From Phlegmacium glaucopus (Eukaryota > Basidiomycota > Agaricomycetes > Agaricales > Cortinariaceae): a stretch of DNA of 64,000 nt. The first letter of the stretch is position 1. Each line of letters starts with the position of its first letter. The notes under the pieces were generated by a model, which was not told where the DNA came from, searched no databases, and was given only the letters and a program-made list of their open reading frames with translations. Made by a program: the position numbers and the translations under genes. Where the stretch lies: the NCBI GenBank assembly GCA_015039465.1, contig MU130264.1:10724-74723 (forward strand), read 5' to 3'. Of the stretch, positions 44,575 through 55,966 are shown piece after piece.

Positions 44575-46400
44575 CACAAGCAACTCGAATACGATTAAGT
44601 AGCACAATAGACCAGGCTTATACAGGCGGAACTGGAGGTTTGCCAAGCGCAGAATAACTCGAGGAAGTTTTTTGTTGTCAATGTCTCATCCTCTGTCGAA
44701 CTCAAGCTGGATGACCGACTACTATCTTCAACTGAACTTTGCTCACCCGCCGACGCCTGCCTCATCTTTCTGATCATCACCTACTGTATTACCGTCATCA
44801 GCTTGGTGCAGTTTGCAGATAGCGAACTTGAAATTGGGACTGGGCTCTTCCCCTTAGTCTGATTTCGTAGTGTCATTGAGCTGGAAGGAATGGGTGGGGC
44901 AGAACGTGAGGAGGACGTGACCAAAGAGGCCGACCCATCCAAAGGTGTAAAAATCGCCATAGCATGCTCAAGCCATGGATCAGTAGAGCTAGGTGTAGGC
45001 AACTTGGGCCTGCCCCTACGGCGTTTCTTGGTGCCGGCCTCGAGCTAAACCCGAGAATTTGAATGAGTATGGGATATCTCATATATACTACCCGTTTCAC
45101 CTTACCTTGATGAGATTCTCCACATTCCACCATCCCTCGTCGACTCGACATTGGAGAGGAACATAAACGGGGCCCGAGAGATGTGCCATGGCACCACTGA
45201 TCAACGCCCGATCACTATACCCGCCCTCTAACACGCTCACAACCCTTCCACGGGCATACACATCGCTAATGGCAGTAGTCTGGCGAGCGAAACGATAATA
45301 AAATGACGTTGGGACTTTGCGGTTGTGTCTCGACATCGATTCATATTCATGCTCGCAAGCACCCATCCCGCAACTAGATTGGGTACTTGGTGAGGGACCA
45401 AGAGCGCTAAATGATGCTAAGCTGACCTGATAAATCACAACCTCATCCCCTGCTCCACCAGTCGCGTCGAGAAATTCATTTGCTTTTGTAAACAGTTTGC
45501 TATACTGTTCTCTATAGAGTACCTCCTAGAAATGCTCTTCGGATGTATAAGTCTGGAGGTGAACGTTTTCGATATGTTGACCATGAGATTGATGGATCGA
45601 CACAGAAGCAGCTTGTATTAAGCTTGCTTTCCCGTCCTTGATATATATACAGTTAAATTAGAATCCCAAAACCCCAGGAGGAAAGAAAAACCCGCACCTC
45701 GCATGGACATGAAAGAATATCATGGATAGAGCCGTAGAATATCTGAGGTCCTTCTCCGGGAACAGACTCTTCGTTTTTGCCCTCAAGAATTTGACGGTAC
45801 GTTTCCTCATTTATTTGCCAAACAATCGATTGATTTCCATTGCCTAGAGTGTGATTAAGGTGGGAAATGCTAGGTTTAGCGACCGACCGTGATGTAAATC
45901 AATATCGAAGATGACAATTCGCTTGATACCACGTTGAAGATGAGCTATGTGACGATCATTAATATTCCCTTCCAAAAATGCTTGTAAAGAGAAAATCATC
46001 ATGTGCGGCTCCTATCGCAACATTATTGAGAAAGCAGAACCCCGAAGGTGTGTCTTCTCCACAGTGATGTCCTGGTGGTCGAATGGCCACGAAGGCACGA
46101 TGGATCATGGTATCCACAGGGGACCTCGATGATAGAATGACCTTATCCACTGCTTCGAAAACAGTGCCAATTGCGCCTTGCATAGCTGTGATAGACCCAG
46201 GACAGACTATAATTCATGTTACTTGGTACGTTTAAGGGAGAAGACAAGTAGTGGACCTACTCACGATATAAATCGCCTTGAGAAAGGCCCTCAGGAATTT
46301 CGCACTCCCCTTTGACATCTTGTAGTAGCTCTCCTTTGCACAAGCCGTCAGATTTTCTAAATAGATGGTTTAGGATGCAACTGGTGGTAGCGTCAAACCC
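44575..46400 (-). pseudogene. Hos3-like histone deacetylase, copy A (5'-truncated, frameshifted)
   Basis: Minus-strand segments in order read 'KGECEIPEGLSQGDLY', 'CPGSITAMQGAIGTV', 'AIRPPGHHCGEDTPSGFCFL', 'FDIDLHH', 'SIVWQINEETYRQILEG', 'GRVVSVLEGGYSDRAL', and a basic C-terminal tail 'KKRRRGRPKLPTPS'. These are the catalytic motifs (His-His, Asp/His metal site, GGY) of class II/Hos3-type deacetylases, which remove acetyl groups from histone lysines. The first exon, seen in copy B as 'NIVERPERLRAV', is absent, and a one-base deletion near 46320 shifts the frame relative to copy B. The downstream part keeps normal splice sites. Confidence 0.8.
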
Positions 46401-47019
46401 TGCCCTAAGGTTATCACATGATGCTCTTAACCGCGATTGAGACTACTTAGGTTATCGAAGGTTGAACTTATACCTTTTTTTCCATCGCTTGGCAACACAA
46501 GTTAAGCTAGCTTCAACATTTAAACCCTTCAAAGTTCGAAATATCAAACTTGCGACAACCCCCGCTTGTAGTTAACTTGTGGCTCGGTAATTGTTCCATA
46601 ACCCTATATGAAACCTCTGCGACCCATGATGATTACTGGTAGCTCTCTAGTTTTGCTTATTCCTCTATTTTCGCATAATTGTAATGTCCTACACCGTTAC
46701 GGCCATATAACCCGTACCACCGTCAAGATCTCTCACATGTTTACCCTACACGGTCAAAGTGCATCCTGCATATGGTCCGTAACCGCAACGGATCGGTTGG
46801 CAGCCCTACTAAGCTGGAGCCTGAGCTGGGATATGACGTTAGCATACAGAAATCAAGTAAGCAATGTAGGCGTGCTATTGGCAGGCTTGGACTTCCTACG
46901 ATACCACAAGCCTGAGGGGTACGAGTGGCGAGCATTTGGCTAACTTCGTCGTCCAATGGGAGCGCACGGCCGTGGATCGATACACTCTGATTGACTGGGC
47001 CAGGTACGGCGAACACGGT
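46401..47019 (+). pseudogene. Remnant of an unknown gene, duplicated at 54110-54692
   Basis: Near the end a frame reads 'NFVVQWERTAVDRYTLIDWA', matching 'MAVDRYTPIDWDRYGEHG' of the second copy. Upstream frames are broken by stops. The segment stops exactly where the inverted block begins. Confidence 0.45.
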
Positions 47020-47709
47020 CAGTGACTATGCGGTGCTTAGAATGATAGTCCAAAAGAGATGCATTTGCGGCATGGTTATATGGGTGTAAGTGTATCTGTC
47101 ATGAAATCAACTCGCTATTGAGTTCATATCGCAATGGGTGTAGTGAAAAGGGATACCTGATTAACAGCTGGCTTAATATGAGCACTTTTTGCAGGTCTTC
47201 AATAGTGAAATTACTAACGTCGATGCTCCTGAGATAGTAGTTTAACAAAAGCAACCAACAGGATACACGAGAGAAGGCGTCAAACGCACTTAGTCAACCC
47301 CCTGCTTTTACCGTTCAAATCCCCGACAGGTTCTCTCAAAGTCACCATTCTCAATGTATGAAGGCCAGTGGATTAAATACAAGTCGAGGTACCCTATTTC
47401 CAGCTAAATAGAGCACAAAAAATGTTCAATGAAAATTATTTATTTAGGAAAGATGAAGTCCCACCTTGTTCAGACTTGCCCGTATCCCGTTAGCCCCTCA
47501 ATACTATGGTACTAATAGTGGTTCGTCAGGTCGAAAACTCCACGCAGAATGGATCTCTTGGTCGCTATAATTTCGAGTCTCAGTAGGGTCATAGTCCGGT
47601 GAGCTGCTTCGATTCTGAACGGAGGAAAGGGTTGAAAAGGTTCCAGAACGAGATATAGGGTGATGAACATCATGCTTATTATCCCGTTGTATCTTTGCTT
47701 GCACAGGTC
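47020..47709 (-). other. Inverted segment: AKR exons 3-6 region plus flanking ORF
   Basis: The block is the reverse complement of about 54693-55408. It carries minus-strand remains of AKR exons (about 47480-47040: 'GVSNF', 'NGDFERTC') and of the 'SSPDYDPTETRNYSDQEIHS' frame (47660-47530). To its left and right the sequence is collinear with the second copy: '...gcgaacacggt' before and 'ggcttatggaagcc' after. Confidence 0.8.
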
Positions 47710-48120
47710 AGGCTTATGGAAGCCTCGCGTTCGTACTTTGCCAGTATAATCAACAATATCGACGATTCGAACTCAGAGTATGGTTTAGGTCAATCACTTC
47801 TTACCCTGGAGATGGACGTACCGGTAGAGAAAGCTCACAACGCCTTGGCATATCTCCTATACAGGTTATTTTCCTATGGGTGAAAGCCATCATCGTCACG
47901 ACCGTTCAAAGTGTTTTATGCTAGTTTCCGTCCTGGCGCTTTGGATTTTATTAGCACAAGCCTCTAGCAAACCTAGAAGAATATTTTGCCACTGGAGATC
48001 TTCGTAAGTTGATTTTGATTCAAATAGTTTATACAATCTGGTTAATAGAATTTGTCAAATTTTTAGCACCGTTGACCGAGAGGAGGTGATGCAGCCGGTG
48101 CGAAGGGTCCCCCTGGAGTG
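47710..48120 (+). pseudogene. Aldo/keto reductase 4, 3' remnant
   Basis: Plus-strand homology to AKR exons 6-9 follows directly on the inverted block: 'gcttatggaagcctcgcgtt', 'gtagagaaagctcacaacgcc', 'cactggagatcttcgtaagt' and 'gcgaagggtccccctggagtg'. Deletions destroy the frame. It ends at about 48125, where Dbf4-like sequence begins. Confidence 0.8.
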
Positions 48121-48545
48121 TTATGGCGTTCTTAAGACACCGAGTTTGGCGGTGCTCCAAATCTTTAGGTTTTCAGGGACAGTCGCTTCTTCACGTCTAC
48201 TTATTATATAGAGATTAGGATCATCAAATGACAGGGAGTTGATAGCATACCGGCCAGCTGTTGGTTTAGGGACTTCTAGACCAAGAACACTGCGGTCTGC
48301 AGCAAGAGATTTATCGTTCTCTTTATCGGCAACAACGTAGGATGGGGTAGGTCCATTGGCAATGATATTTGTAACCGACGATGAGTAAAACAAATCGATG
48401 TTCTTGAGTGCTATCAGTAACCTAGACTGAGGAGGTATGATTATTAGCATACCATGCCGAGGTGGTTAAGTCTTGATTTGAAAGACTGGACAAGACTGGG
48501 ATCTATGTTGTCTATGTCGAAGAGGAACACCTTCGATTGACCTAT
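48121..48545 (-). pseudogene. Dbf4-like BRCT-region fragment
   Basis: Minus-strand frames read 'SKVFLFDIDNIDPSLVQSFK', then 'LLIALKNIDLFYSSSVTNII', 'PSYVVADKENDKSLAADR' and finally 'ATVPENLKIWSTAKLGV'. The order (beta strand with FDID, VTxxI, a Lys-rich linker, then 'IW...KL') recalls the BRCT-like N-motif region of Dbf4, the regulatory subunit of Cdc7 kinase. No zinc-finger C-terminus follows; the sequence joins AKR remains directly. The assignment is tentative. Confidence 0.4.
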
Positions 48546-48599
48546 AGAAAGAAAGGTTTTCATCAAGACCGTCATGTAAAACGCAAACACATACGTTCC

Positions 48600-49275
48600 G
48601 AACCAAATTCAATCAACACCCCTTCCACGTCCGGGGTCATGTGCTTGACATCCTAGCTCGCCTTGACTTCCATCTTCTAAAGTGACTCGAGTGACTTCTG
48701 CCGCCAGCGCTCGTAACATGACAAACCAATCAGTCCACGTCCAGAGAAAATATGAGTACAGCGAACATAACTACCATTCCATTGACAGTATTCTTGAGAT
48801 CTAGAATTTCACCGCAAGCATCCACTTCAGTTTTTTTATTGAGATCTCCCAGTGTGACTGCCTTGGTCGCTTTCGCTATAGATCGTACCTAGTGAGCAAT
48901 AAAACTGTTAGTGGAGAGTATAGATGTATATAACAAGTAAGTTGCGAACTTCAGATGTTAAATTTGTTGCTAATTTGTTGACTACCGTTGTCAATTTTCG
49001 TCATGTGCCTTCGACGTCGAGAACAAGAGCTTGTCTGCCAAGTTTTCTGTTCAGCGCGGTAAGCAAGATGGCCCTTGATCGATTGATACGTACCCTTCAG
49101 TTCCGACTTCTTGAGATACACGAGTGACTTCCTTTGCAAATTGTCCTAATATGTCCATCTAGAAATGGTTTAGGACATGGATAAATTAAAACAATAATGA
49201 ATGTACCATGGTATCGATGATGTCCTTGAGTTGAACTATGACCACACCCTGCAAGGACCTGGCACTAGTGCCTGT
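48600..49275 (-). pseudogene. HAMP-repeat fragment of a group III hybrid histidine kinase
   Basis: Three exon-like pieces on the minus strand read 'VVIVQLKDIIDTM' plus 'LGQFAKEVTRVSQEVGTEG' (49270-49080), '[20 protein letters not shown]' with '[12 protein letters not shown]' (48890-48775), and 'ALAAEVTRVTLED' (about 48725-48680). These are the repeating HAMP units of Nik1/Os-1 type kinases ('EVTRV..EVGTEG', 'ILDLK.TVN.M'), which sense osmotic stress and are fungicide targets. A frameshift before the 'PDVEGVLIEFGS' wording and the absence of kinase domains show it is a remnant. Confidence 0.7.
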
Positions 49276-49848
49276 CGTTATGGATCTAGAACATCAGTGG
49301 AGTAGGTATAATGCAACGGCTTGAGTGATGCAGCGCAGAAGTTCAAATGAAAATTTGGGCACGCCAGGTAAGTACTTGTGGGTGAGGGCCATCGCTCCAC
49401 GTGGCATATACCAGTCCCTTCAAATGAAATTATACTGCTATTTTTATAGGGTCTTCGTGAGCGTTGAGTTTCCTAATGACGCCAAGGGTTGACAGTGAGT
49501 AAATTGTTTTTGCGTGGCAAACAAGGCCATCACCATCAACACGTGCAATCACGGAAGTTACCAGCAAGTCTTGCGTTACCTTTGAATTTTGAAAGCCGCA
49601 TCCGCTTATAAGAACGAGCCCTTACAATGCGTCATAACAGAAGACAAAATCAAAGTTGTGACGTCGTTATGATGGTATTTGGCATATTACAAAAGAGGTA
49701 TGCCGTTCCAATGGCATTGCAACGGAGTTACATTGGAGTTACAAGGCACCAATTTTGATCATTGATGTGACCTGTCTGTTTGATGTGACCATCTGTCAAT
49801 CTCTGTCAATCAAATAGGACCCGACGCTCTGTCAGTGTGAAAAGTAAA
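49276..49848. other. Intergenic, no gene recognised
   Basis: No motif or repeat supported. Confidence 0.5.
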
Positions 49849-50247
49849 AGGCCCTAAATAGGGGATAATTCTATTATTCCTAAATAGGAAGGTATATTTT
49901 TAACACGCCTCGAGAACTTAGCTTCATTACTCTTTGTTTCTTACTCTGATATGTAATATATTTCTTGTAATTATATACCATAGATCATTTTGATCATTTT
50001 CCAGCTCTCAATGAGATCCTGGATTCTTTGTCAACCCTTACAAGAAGCTTCAATCCATCTGAAACTACTCTGCAGAGTCATTGGTGGGTGGAAAGGTACA
50101 ATTTATTGTTGTTTAGAAAGATTAACTCGGAAAGATGGGTTTTGAGGCATTGTGTATGTCAAACGGTGAGAGGAAGAGTGAAAGAGTGACCGTCATCGAC
50201 TATCTGTCGCCGCTCTCTGCTAAAATATACCTTCCTATTTAGGGTCA
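49849..50247. mobile_element. MITE with CCTAAATAGG inverted repeats
   Basis: A perfect 22-bp inverted repeat starts CCTAAATAGGAAGGTATATT at 49879-49900 and is inverted at 50222-50243. A second CCCTAAATAGGGG copy lies just outside at 49852, so the left end may be duplicated. No ORF. Confidence 0.65.
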
Positions 50248-50258
50248 TTTTCGATCAT

Positions 50259-50673
50259 AGCGCGCGAGGACCCCCGAAAGCCCTCTGGGAGGTAGTCTTA
50301 AGTCCGCATACAAATGGCCCGCCGCAGGCGGAGCTAGGTACCAGGACCGCATACAAACGGTCACTTTTTGGGCCAGATGTAGGTTCAAAAGTCCACATAC
50401 AGACCCACCCATCACCGAAGGTAGGTTTGATAGTCCGATAGGTCCCGGAACATCGCCGACTGAGGTTGTTAAAAAAAATTGGGTTTTGTTGCGGATTTTA
50501 GAACATTTTTAGGGCTATGTGGGTACAGAAGTCCACATACGGATGGCACCTGACGGAGGTCGGAACAAAAGTCCGCCTATGAACCGGCCTCGCAGAGCCG
50601 AAAAACCATCCACCTACCGACTTTTTGGCGAAAACCTACCTCACAAGGGGCTTTCGGGTCCTAGCGCGCGACA
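50259..50673. mobile_element. MITE with GCGCGCGAGGACCC ends
   Basis: The left end 'agcgcgcgaggacccccgaa' is mirrored at the right end as 'ttcgggtcctagcgcgcg'. Imperfect TIRs of about 25 bp share the core AGGACCC and CGAAAGCCC. Internally, the word 'aagtccacatac' or a variant occurs five times in regular fashion. It abuts the preceding MITE within about 15 bp. Confidence 0.65.
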
Positions 50674-50791
50674 CGACTCACACGAGCCGGCAAAGTCCCG
50701 GTCCTCCAGTTCTTACTATATCGAGTGATTTCGATCCTCACTCATATGAGGGCTGTTCCGTTTCTGATTCCTACACGGTGATGCTCGTAAT

Positions 50792-52418
50792 ATGACTTTG
50801 CCCTTGGTAATTGTCGATGACACCAATCCCAATATTCAATATTTCGGCCCTTGGTTTACAGCTCAAAACACACAGAATGATACAGGGAATTTTGGAATGC
50901 CTTTTCAAAATACTCTACATGGCGTCAGTGTCGATGCAAACCTTTCTTTTGCTTTCAGTGGTATGTCTCGACTCTCGATGGCTGGTTTGCTTTCGAGCCC
51001 TTTCTTGACTTTATTGTCATTTCAGGATCGGCAGTCAATGTTCTCGGGACAAGCATAACAACAAATGCTTCTGGCTCCCAAGTTCCAACCTGGGAGTGTT
51101 TTGTCGACAATAACAGCATCGGTTGGAACATTGCGTGTGGTTCTGGAGAGAACAACTGCGTCTTTTGCCAAAATGGCCAATTACAGGATGGACCCCATGT
51201 GCTCAGTGTGCGAGCAAAGGTTTCGAACCAGCAAACCTTTTGGTTCGATCAGATTCTATATACTCCATCCTCCAATATCTCACTGGACCAATCGCTTCTG
51301 CGCATCGACTCAAGCGACCCAGCAATGCAGTATAGTTCTGGATGGCAACCGTTCCGTGACTTCGTGAATCTAACTCAGACCACGGGGTCAACGCTTACAT
51401 ACGACTTTTCTGGTTCGTAATTGGTGTATTGATGAGCCTGAATGTCTGAATGTCAAGGTTTTTAGGTGTTTCCCTCTCTTGGCTCGGTTTTACTCCTGCC
51501 GGTTTCCCCCCCAATTCATCATCGGCGACATACTCCATTGACGGTCAAACGCCGACCCCATTTCTGGTTCCAGCCTTGTCCTCTAGTACTGCACTGGAAC
51601 TTTATAATCGAATATTATTTGTAACCGCGAAACTGTCTCCTGGACACCATACACTCGTAGTTACACATCAAGGCAACTCTAGCACAGCGCCTCTTGCATT
51701 CGACTACTTTGTTGTACAGGATGGACCGTCTACTTCGACGTCTTCTTCAAGTAACGCTCCTAGTCATACTACCATCTCTTCCAGTACTCCAGCGAGTAGT
51801 TCGACTACCACGAATCATACAGGGGCTATCGTCGGTGGCGTTATAGGCGGGCTCGTCGTGCTCTTACTTCTGCTATTCCTGTTCCTCTTCATTCGCAGAC
51901 GTAACAATCGGCGTGCACTGAACAACTCTGACGTTCCTTCTTATATCGTAGACCCTTTCATTGTCGCCCCCTCAGATCTCCACCCAACCTCTACTTTGCT
52001 ATCCCAGCCCTATACTTCAAATGCCCAGTCCCCCACCCCGCCGACGACCTCTGGCAAATTCACCCATAGGAGTTCACCCTCCGACGCCCCGAGCACATCC
52101 AGCAACAAGATATCCACATCCCCTCCAACTAATGCAAGCTCTGCGTCGGGAGACGCAATCCCACCTTTGACTACATTACAGGTTCGCTCTTCATCACCGC
52201 TAATCACCTCTTCTTCACCACCTCGTCTGCCTTACGCTGGGCCGCAAACCGAAAGTTCGATGACTCAAGTTCGAGAGGCCGAAACCGAACCGGTCCACTT
52301 GAGGCAACGATCAGCGTCCTCACGAGACGGTGATCCTATATTCTTGCGGCATGAGGACAGTGGAGTTCGTATGCCAGCCGCTGTAGTCGAATTACCGCCA
52401 TTGTACACACTTGGTTGA
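50792..52418 (+). CDS. Mucin-like single-pass membrane protein
   Basis: Three exons (50792-50960, 51026-51412, 51466-52418) splice to 502 aa without a stop. The ectodomain has two beta-rich halves: 'VIVDDTNPNIQYFGPWFT' to 'FWFDQILYTPS', and 'GVSLSWLGFTPAGFPPNS' to 'HHTLVVTHQGNS'. A Ser/Thr-rich stalk and one transmembrane helix 'GAIVGGVIGGLVVLLLLLF' (about residues 305-330) follow, then Arg/Asn residues and a Pro/Ser-rich cytoplasmic tail of ~170 residues. No obvious N-terminal signal peptide precedes 'MTLPLVIVDD'. The layout is that of a common Agaricomycete surface-protein family with galactose-binding-like domains; ligand unknown. Confidence 0.85.
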
Positions 52419-52561
52419 GGCTCCTTCGTTTTAAATAACGCATTGTCTTTTTTGCATCTTTCGCGTCATCCTTTTTCTCTTTTCATTACGACACGAAATA
52501 AATAGGAATGTTTGAAGTACTTAACGTACGAAATGGAAAGAGATGTCAATTTCTATCCGTA

Positions 52562-54060
52562 TCATTTATAGTGTCGTTTACTAACCAGATTTGCCTCACA
52601 AACAACTCGAATACAATCAAGTAACACAATAGACCAGGCTAATACAGATGGATCTGGAGGTTTGCCAAGGCGCAGAATAACTCGAGGAAGTCCTTTTGTT
52701 GTCAATTTCTTGTCCTCTGTTGAACTCAAGCTGGATGACCGATGACCATCTTCAACTGAACTTTGCTTGCCCGCCGAAGACGCGCTTTCCTCATATTTCT
52801 GATCATCACCTACTGTATTACCTGTCATCAGCTTGGTATCGTTTGCGGATAGCGAACTTGAAATTGTAATTAGGTTCTTCCCCTTAGTCCGATTTCGTAG
52901 CGTCATGGAGCTGGAAGGAATGGGAAGAGCAGAACGTGAGAAGGACGATGTGACCAAAGAGGCCGAACCCATCCAAAGGTGTAAAAATCGCCATAGCACG
53001 CTCAAGCCATGGATCAGTAGAACTAGGTGTAGGTAACGAGGGCCTGCCCCCATGGCGTTTCGTGGTGGCGGCCTCGAGCTAAACTCGAGAACTTGAACGG
53101 GTGTGGATATCTCATATATACCACCCGTTTCACTTACCTTGATGAGATTCTCCACATTCCACCATCCCTCACCGACTCTACATTGAAGAGGAGCATCAAC
53201 GAGGCCCGAGAGATGTAAATCAATATCGAAGATGACAATTTACTTGATACCATGTTGAAGATGAGCTATGTGACGATCATTGATATTCCCTTCCAAGAAA
53301 AGCTTGTACAGAGAAAATCACCATGTGCGGTTCCTATCGCAACATTGTTGAAAAAGCGGATCCAGAAAGCATGTCTTCTCCACATTGATGTCCTGGTGGT
53401 CGAATGGCCACGAAGGCGCGATGGATCATGGTATCCACAGGGGACCCTCGATGACAAAATGACTTTATCCACTGCTTCGCAAACTGTGCCAATTGCGCCC
53501 TGCATAGCCGTAATAGACCCAGGACAGACTATAAATTATCTTACTTGGAATGTTTAAGGGAGAAGACAAGTGGTGGACCTACCCACGATATAAATCGCCT
53601 TGAGAAAGGCCCTCAGGAATCTCAGACTCTCCCTCCGATATCTTGTCGAGGCTCTCCTTTGCCCAAGCCGTCAGATTTTCTAAATAAACATCTCTTTCAA
53701 TGAACGAATTTCACAGCAGGGTGATTCAAAATGTCTACCATTGCCTGACTTTCGATAATTGCTACAGGCGATTGATATGTCGAAAGTTCCGAGTCAATCT
53801 TGAGTTTATTCATGACATCAGTTAGTTCTTTGGGATCTGGCTCTCTTTTCGGGCTTGCTGATTGTGGTTTATGTCCAGGTGTTGTTGTTGAGGAGACCAT
53901 ACGAGCAATCGCAGCAAATAGTCCAATGGTAACTGCCCGCAAGCGCTCAGGTCGTTCAACAATGTTCAAGGTATTCTTTGATCGTATGTATCGATGTTGA
54001 AGGCATGCATTGTGGATAAATATCGCAGACTTTTTGAGAATGCAACTGGTGGTAGAGATC
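52562..54060 (-). pseudogene. Hos3-like histone deacetylase, copy B (internally deleted)
   Basis: It retains the N-terminal exon with 'NIVERPERLRAV' (53969-53697), 'NLTAWAKESLDKISEG', 'CPGSITAMQGAIGTV', a mutated version of the His-His loop ('FFNNVAIG' remains) and the C-terminal tail. A one-base insertion follows 'AVKFVH' at about 53696. About 710 bp corresponding to 45186-45895 of copy A are missing, with a 5-bp GATGT microhomology at the junction (53213-53217). The deletion removes the GGY-containing catalytic half. Confidence 0.82.
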
Positions 54061-54638
54061 TCAAGACGGAGGCCTATGCGTCAGAACCTGCCCTAGGGTT
54101 ATCACATGATGCTCTTACCGCAATTGCCAAAGGTTGAACTTCTACTTTTTTCCATCGCTCGGCAACACAAGTTAAGCCAGCCTCAACATTTAAACGCTTT
54201 CAAGTTCGAAATATCAAACTTGCGACAACCTTGTAGTTAACTTGTGGCTCGGTAATTGTTTCATAACTATCGGAAACCTCTGCCGGCAATTCAGCATTTG
54301 ACCCATGATGATTACTGGTAGCTCTCGAGTTTTGCTTATTCCTCTATTTTCGCATAATTGTAATGTTCTAACCTGTACCACCGTCACGCTCTCTCACATG
54401 TTTTACCCTAGTACACGGTCAAAGCCCATCTGTCACTGACCTGCATGGTCCGCAACCGCAACGGGATCGGTTGGCAGCCCTACTAAGCTGGAGCCTGAGC
54501 TGGGATATGACGTTAGCATACAGAAATCAAGTAAGCAATTTTGACGTACTATTGGTAGGCTTGGACGTCCTACGATACCACAGCCTGAGGGGTACGAGTG
54601 GCGAGCATTTGGCTAGCCTCGTCGTCCAATGAGGACGC
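54061..54638. other. Duplicated non-coding segment
   Basis: Homologous to 46400-46960, with deletions. No intact frame. Confidence 0.55.
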
Positions 54639-54884
54639 ATGGCCGTGGATCGATACACTCCGATTGACTGGGACAGGTACGGCGAGCACGGTGACCTGTG
54701 CAAGGACAGATACAACGAGCACGAGAGACGGGATAATAGGCATCATGCTTATTATCCCATATCTCGTTCTGGAACCTTTTCAACCCTTTCCTCCGTTCAG
54801 AATCAAAGCAGCTCACCAGACTATGACCCTACTGAGACTCGAAATTATAGCGACCAAGAGATCCATTCTGCGTGGAGTTTTTGA
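54639..54884 (+). CDS. Short unknown ORF (81 aa), C-terminal remnant
   Basis: The frame reads 'MAVDRYTPIDWDRYGEHG' through 'YDPTETRNYSDQEIHSAWSF' and stops. The upstream homologous frame in copy A ('VVQWERTAVDRYTLIDWA') suggests this is the C-terminal end of a longer protein whose 5' part is lost. Arg/Tyr/Asp/Ser-rich, no known domain. The second half also exists in inverted orientation at 47530-47660. Confidence 0.4.
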   Translation: MAVDRYTPIDWDRYGEHGDLCKDRYNEHERRDNRHHAYYPISRSGTFSTLSSVQNQSSSPDYDPTETRNYSDQEIHSAWSF

Positions 54885-54929
54885 CCTGACGAACCACTAT
54901 TAGTATCATAATATTGAGAGGCTAACGGG

Positions 54930-55966
54930 ATACGGGCAAGTCTGAACAAAGGTGGGACTTCATCTTTCCTAAATAAATAAATTTCATTGAACATTTTTTG
55001 TGCTCTATTTAGCTGGAAATAAAGTACCTTGACTAATATTCAATCTACTGGCCTTCATACATTGAGAATGGCGACTTTGAGAGAACCTGGCGGGGATTCG
55101 AACGGTGCAAGCCGGAGGGATTGACTAAGTGCGTTTAACGGCTTCTCTCGTATATCCTGTTGCTGCTTTTGTTAAACTAGTATCCCAGGAGCATCGGCGT
55201 TAGTAATTTCACTATTGAAGACCTGCAAAAATGCTCAAAAATGCTCATATTAAGCCAGCTGTTAATCAGGTATCCCTTTTCACTGCCCACCCATTGCGAT
55301 ATGAACTCAATAGCGAGTTGATTTCATGACAGATACATTTACACCCATATAACCATGCCGCAGATCCATCTCTTTTGGACCATCAATCTAAACACGACAT
55401 AGCCACTGAGGCTTATGGAAGCCTCGCGTTCGTACTTTGCCGCTTTAATCAACAATATCGACGATTCGAACTCAAAGTATGGTTTAGGTCAATCACTTCT
55501 TACCCTGGAGGTGGACGTACCGGTAGAGAAAGCTGCTCAACGCCTTGGTATATCTCCTATACAGGTTATTTTCCTTTAGGTAAAAGCCAAAGGAGCGGTC
55601 ATCGTCACGTCCGTTAAAACTTGAAGTGTTTTGTGCTGGTTTCCGTCCTGGCGCTTTGGATTTTATCAGCACGAGCTCTAGCAAGCAACATCTAGAAGAA
55701 TATTTTTCCACTGGAGATCTTCGTAAGTTGATTTGAATTCAGATAGTTTATACAATCTAGTTAATCGAATTTGTCAATCTTTTAGCACCGTTGAACCGAG
55801 AGGAGGTAATACAGCCGGTGCGAAGGGTCCCCCTGGAGTGTTGTTGCGTTCCATGAAGGAACATTTATTAGTCCAGAGGTTATGGTTGCTTACTTGTTTC
55901 CTTGCTTCCCTGGCCCTGCCTTGGTTGCTACTGGGTTTCGGGTATGCAAAGGTTTTCTGCATATAG
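54930..55966 (+). pseudogene. Aldo/keto reductase 5, 5'-truncated
   Basis: Homology starts at the end of AKR exon 3 and continues to the tail 'FLASLALPWLLLGFGYAKVF'. In exon 4 the expected 'YLDLYLIHWP' is interrupted by TAA ('gactaatattc'), and indels occur in exon 5 ('aaaaatgctcaaaaatgctc') and exon 7. Exons 1-2 are absent. The hydrophobic tail is conserved even here. Confidence 0.85.
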
